Source: JBMNTU01 sp050945895
GTDB lineage: Bacteria > Bacillota > Clostridia > Christensenellales > Christensenellaceae
Assembly (NCBI GenBank): GCA_050945895.1
Contig: JBMNTU010000056.1
Coordinates: 1 to 15,968 of the forward strand
Direction: 5' to 3'
DNA length: 15,968 nucleotides
Part shown: piece after piece, positions 14,711 through 15,968 of the stretch
Layout: each line of letters begins with the position of its first letter
Numbering within the stretch: position 1 is the stretch's first letter
Notes under the pieces: model-generated
The model's input: the letters and a program-made list of their open reading frames with translations, nothing else
Databases searched by the model: none
Told to the model about the DNA's origin: nothing
Position numbers and translations under genes: made by a program

Positions 14711-15772
14711 TCAATCAGCATATTCAATCGTTACCGCATCCAGCTCATCTTCTAGCAGCTTAAAGCATTCCATCAACAAAGGTGAGTAATACCCTTTATA
14801 TCTGTTTTCCATAATATCTACCGCTTTTTCGTGGCTATGCGGCTCTCCTCCCGTTATTCCGGAACGTAAATTGTCATAGGTTTCCGCTACGGAAGCAACC
14901 TGCGCGCCAATTGGTATTTCGTCCCCCACCAAGCCGTCTGGAAAACCCGAGCCATTCCAGCGCTCGTGATGAGAGCGGCAGATATCCGCGGCATAGTCAA
15001 AGAAAATATTATTTTCCTCGTCCTTGATGGCCAGCATGATCTCGTAGCCCCTTGTTGTATGCAATTGAAAAATTCGGCGCTCTCTGTCGCTTAGTATCTC
15101 TTCCGGGCTGTTGACAATATAATCAGACAGGACAAGCTCGCCAATATCGCGTATAATAGCCGCCGCCGACATAATAGAAATATTCTTTTCGGTCAGGCGG
15201 TAGTTGTATCCGCCTTCATGATACAAAAAGCTAAGCAGTGTTTTGGCATACGCGTTGATCCGCAGCATAGAATTTTGGGGCTGCCTTTTTTTGTGCTGCA
15301 AAATGTTTGCAAGCGCATCCATAATATATCTCGAATAGTTTTCCAGCCGTAATGTTTGGTCTGCAATGACCGTTTTCAGGTTGTTGCTATTGTCATAAAG
15401 CTCAACCATTCGCTTAACGCGCCATTTAAGTATATTGGGGTTAAACGGCACCCGGATATAGTCGCTTGCGCCCGATGCCAGCGCCTTTTCTTCCTGTATG
15501 CAGGATGGGTCGTCAGATACAAAAATGACCGGAATATTCCCGAGCAACCGGTTGAACCGCATATAATCCAAGAACTCCTGGCTGCTTTTGCCCGACGAAA
15601 GCTTACCGAGCAAAACAGCGGCTATTGCATCGCTGTGCTCTTCGAGAAGCCGCAGCGCTTCGTCGCCGCTGGTCGTTTCCAATATTCCGTATTCCTTATC
15701 AAACAGCGTGTGAATTTGGGCAATAATTTCCTTTTTTTCACCTACCGCAAGCAGGATGCTGTTTTTATGCAT
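14711..15772 (-). CDS. degenerate receiver + degenerate HD-GYP domain protein
   Basis: The product is 353 residues with no signal peptide or membrane segment. Residues 1 to about 125 have a response-regulator receiver fold, but Gly56 lies where the phospho-acceptor Asp is expected, the acidic pair near residue 11 is Gly-Glu, and the conserved Lys before Pro-Phe is Val108. Residues about 150-345 resemble an HD-GYP c-di-GMP phosphodiesterase: His-His-Glu-Arg-Trp-Asn-Gly-Ser-Gly-Phe-Pro-Asp-Gly-Leu at 268-281 is clear and His238 is kept. However, the HD pair is Arg208-Asp209, followed by Ile-Gly-Glu rather than Ile-Gly-Lys, and the earlier Gly-His-Ser motif is Asn-Ser-Met. I infer loss of phospho-signalling and probably of catalysis, so it may bind a ligand or partner instead. 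The ATG has GGAGAGGG upstream. It is monocistronic, with its own promoter and terminator. Confidence 0.88.
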   Translation of the reverse strand: MHKNSILLAVGEKKEIIAQIHTLFDKEYGILETTSGDEALRLLEEHSDAIAAVLLGKLSSGKSSQEFLDYMRFNRLLGNIPVIFVSDDPSCIQEEKALASGASDYIRVPFNPNILKWRVKRMVELYDNSNNLKTVIADQTLRLENYSRYIMDALANILQHKKRQPQNSMLRINAYAKTLLSFLYHEGGYNYRLTEKNISIMSAAAIIRDIGELVLSDYIVNSPEEILSDRERRIFQLHTTRGYEIMLAIKDEENNIFFDYAADICRSHHERWNGSGFPDGLVGDEIPIGAQVASVAETYDNLRSGITGGEPHSHEKAVDIMENRYKGYYSPLLMECFKLLEDELDAVTIEYAD

Positions 15773-15800
15773 AGACTACCCTCTCCGTGCTTTTTTATAT

Positions 15801-15829
15801 ATCATAATGCATTATTCCTTACTTCTCAA
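15801..15829 (-). promoter_or_regulatory. promoter for the degenerate HD-GYP gene
   Basis: On the minus strand: -35 TTGAGA (15824-15829), 17-base spacer, -10 TATGAT (15801-15806), each five of six to consensus. The start would be near 15794, leaving a leader of about 20 bases that contains the GGAGAGGG ribosome binding site. Confidence 0.75.
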
Positions 15830-15860
15830 GACCAGCATGTACAAAAATACATTTTTACCG

Positions 15861-15885
15861 GTTGATACATTCTGTGTTTGTCAAC
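15861..15885. repeat. imperfect palindrome upstream of the HD-GYP gene promoter
   Basis: GTTGA at 15861-15865 pairs with TCAAC at 15881-15885, with partial pairing continuing inward (one G-T, then A-T, then a break) across a 25-base site. It lies about 30 bases upstream of the -35, where an operator could sit. It includes a TTGACA on the minus strand, but no acceptable -10 follows. From 15886 to the right edge I see no coding frame and no further signal I would defend. Confidence 0.3.
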
Positions 15886-15968
15886 TGAAAAGTACAGCGT
15901 TTGGTCACGAAAATATACAGCACCCTCAATCACCGAAGTTAATTAAGAATTCCGTTGTGGAAGGGGGC

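Noticed and set aside
15886..15968. Divergent plus-strand gene start signalled by the G-rich end (AGGGGG)
   Set aside because: No start codon, no promoter with acceptable hexamers and no open frame inside the window support it.

Overview
Every gene I can support in this window lies on the minus strand. The genes are standard bacterial translation, RNA-processing and phospholipid-synthesis genes. The order rimP-nusA-ylxR-ylxQ-infB-rbfA-nrnA-truB-ribF is characteristic of Firmicutes, and GTG/TTG starts with strong G-rich ribosome binding sites (RBS) fit that group. The DUF512 radical-SAM gene beside der and plsY, and clostridial-looking proteins throughout, point to an anaerobic Clostridia-type bacterium. 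I cannot name a genus from sequence alone.

Reading in the direction of transcription (right to left): (1) 15829-14664 is a single-gene unit with a near-consensus promoter, a protein with a degenerate receiver and a degenerate HD-GYP domain, and a perfect-stem terminator. (2) 14573-8143 is plsX-rnc-glyA-[DUF512 radical SAM]-der-plsY. It has a good promoter before plsX and a likely internal promoter overlapping the glyA stop codon. plsX and plsY, which make and use acyl-phosphate for the first acylation of glycerol-3-phosphate, sit at its two ends; acpP and smc, often found near rnc, are absent. (3) 8112 to beyond the left edge is the rimP-nusA-infB operon. Its promoter is followed, before rimP, by an intrinsic terminator in the leader. 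The genes are packed with overlaps or gaps of a few bases. RimP, IF2 and RbfA serve ribosome maturation and initiation, NusA serves transcription, YlxR and YlxQ bind RNA, NrnA degrades nano-RNA, TruB modifies tRNA and RibF makes FMN/FAD. A possible further partial ORF runs off the left edge.

I see no mobile element, CRISPR array, tRNA or rRNA, and no clearly new multi-gene system. The points most worth a second look are the leader terminator of the nusA operon, the doubly degenerate signalling protein, the Asp-to-Asn change in RNase III, the unusual extreme N-terminus of IF2, and the promoter-plus-hairpin before the uncharacterised radical-SAM gene.
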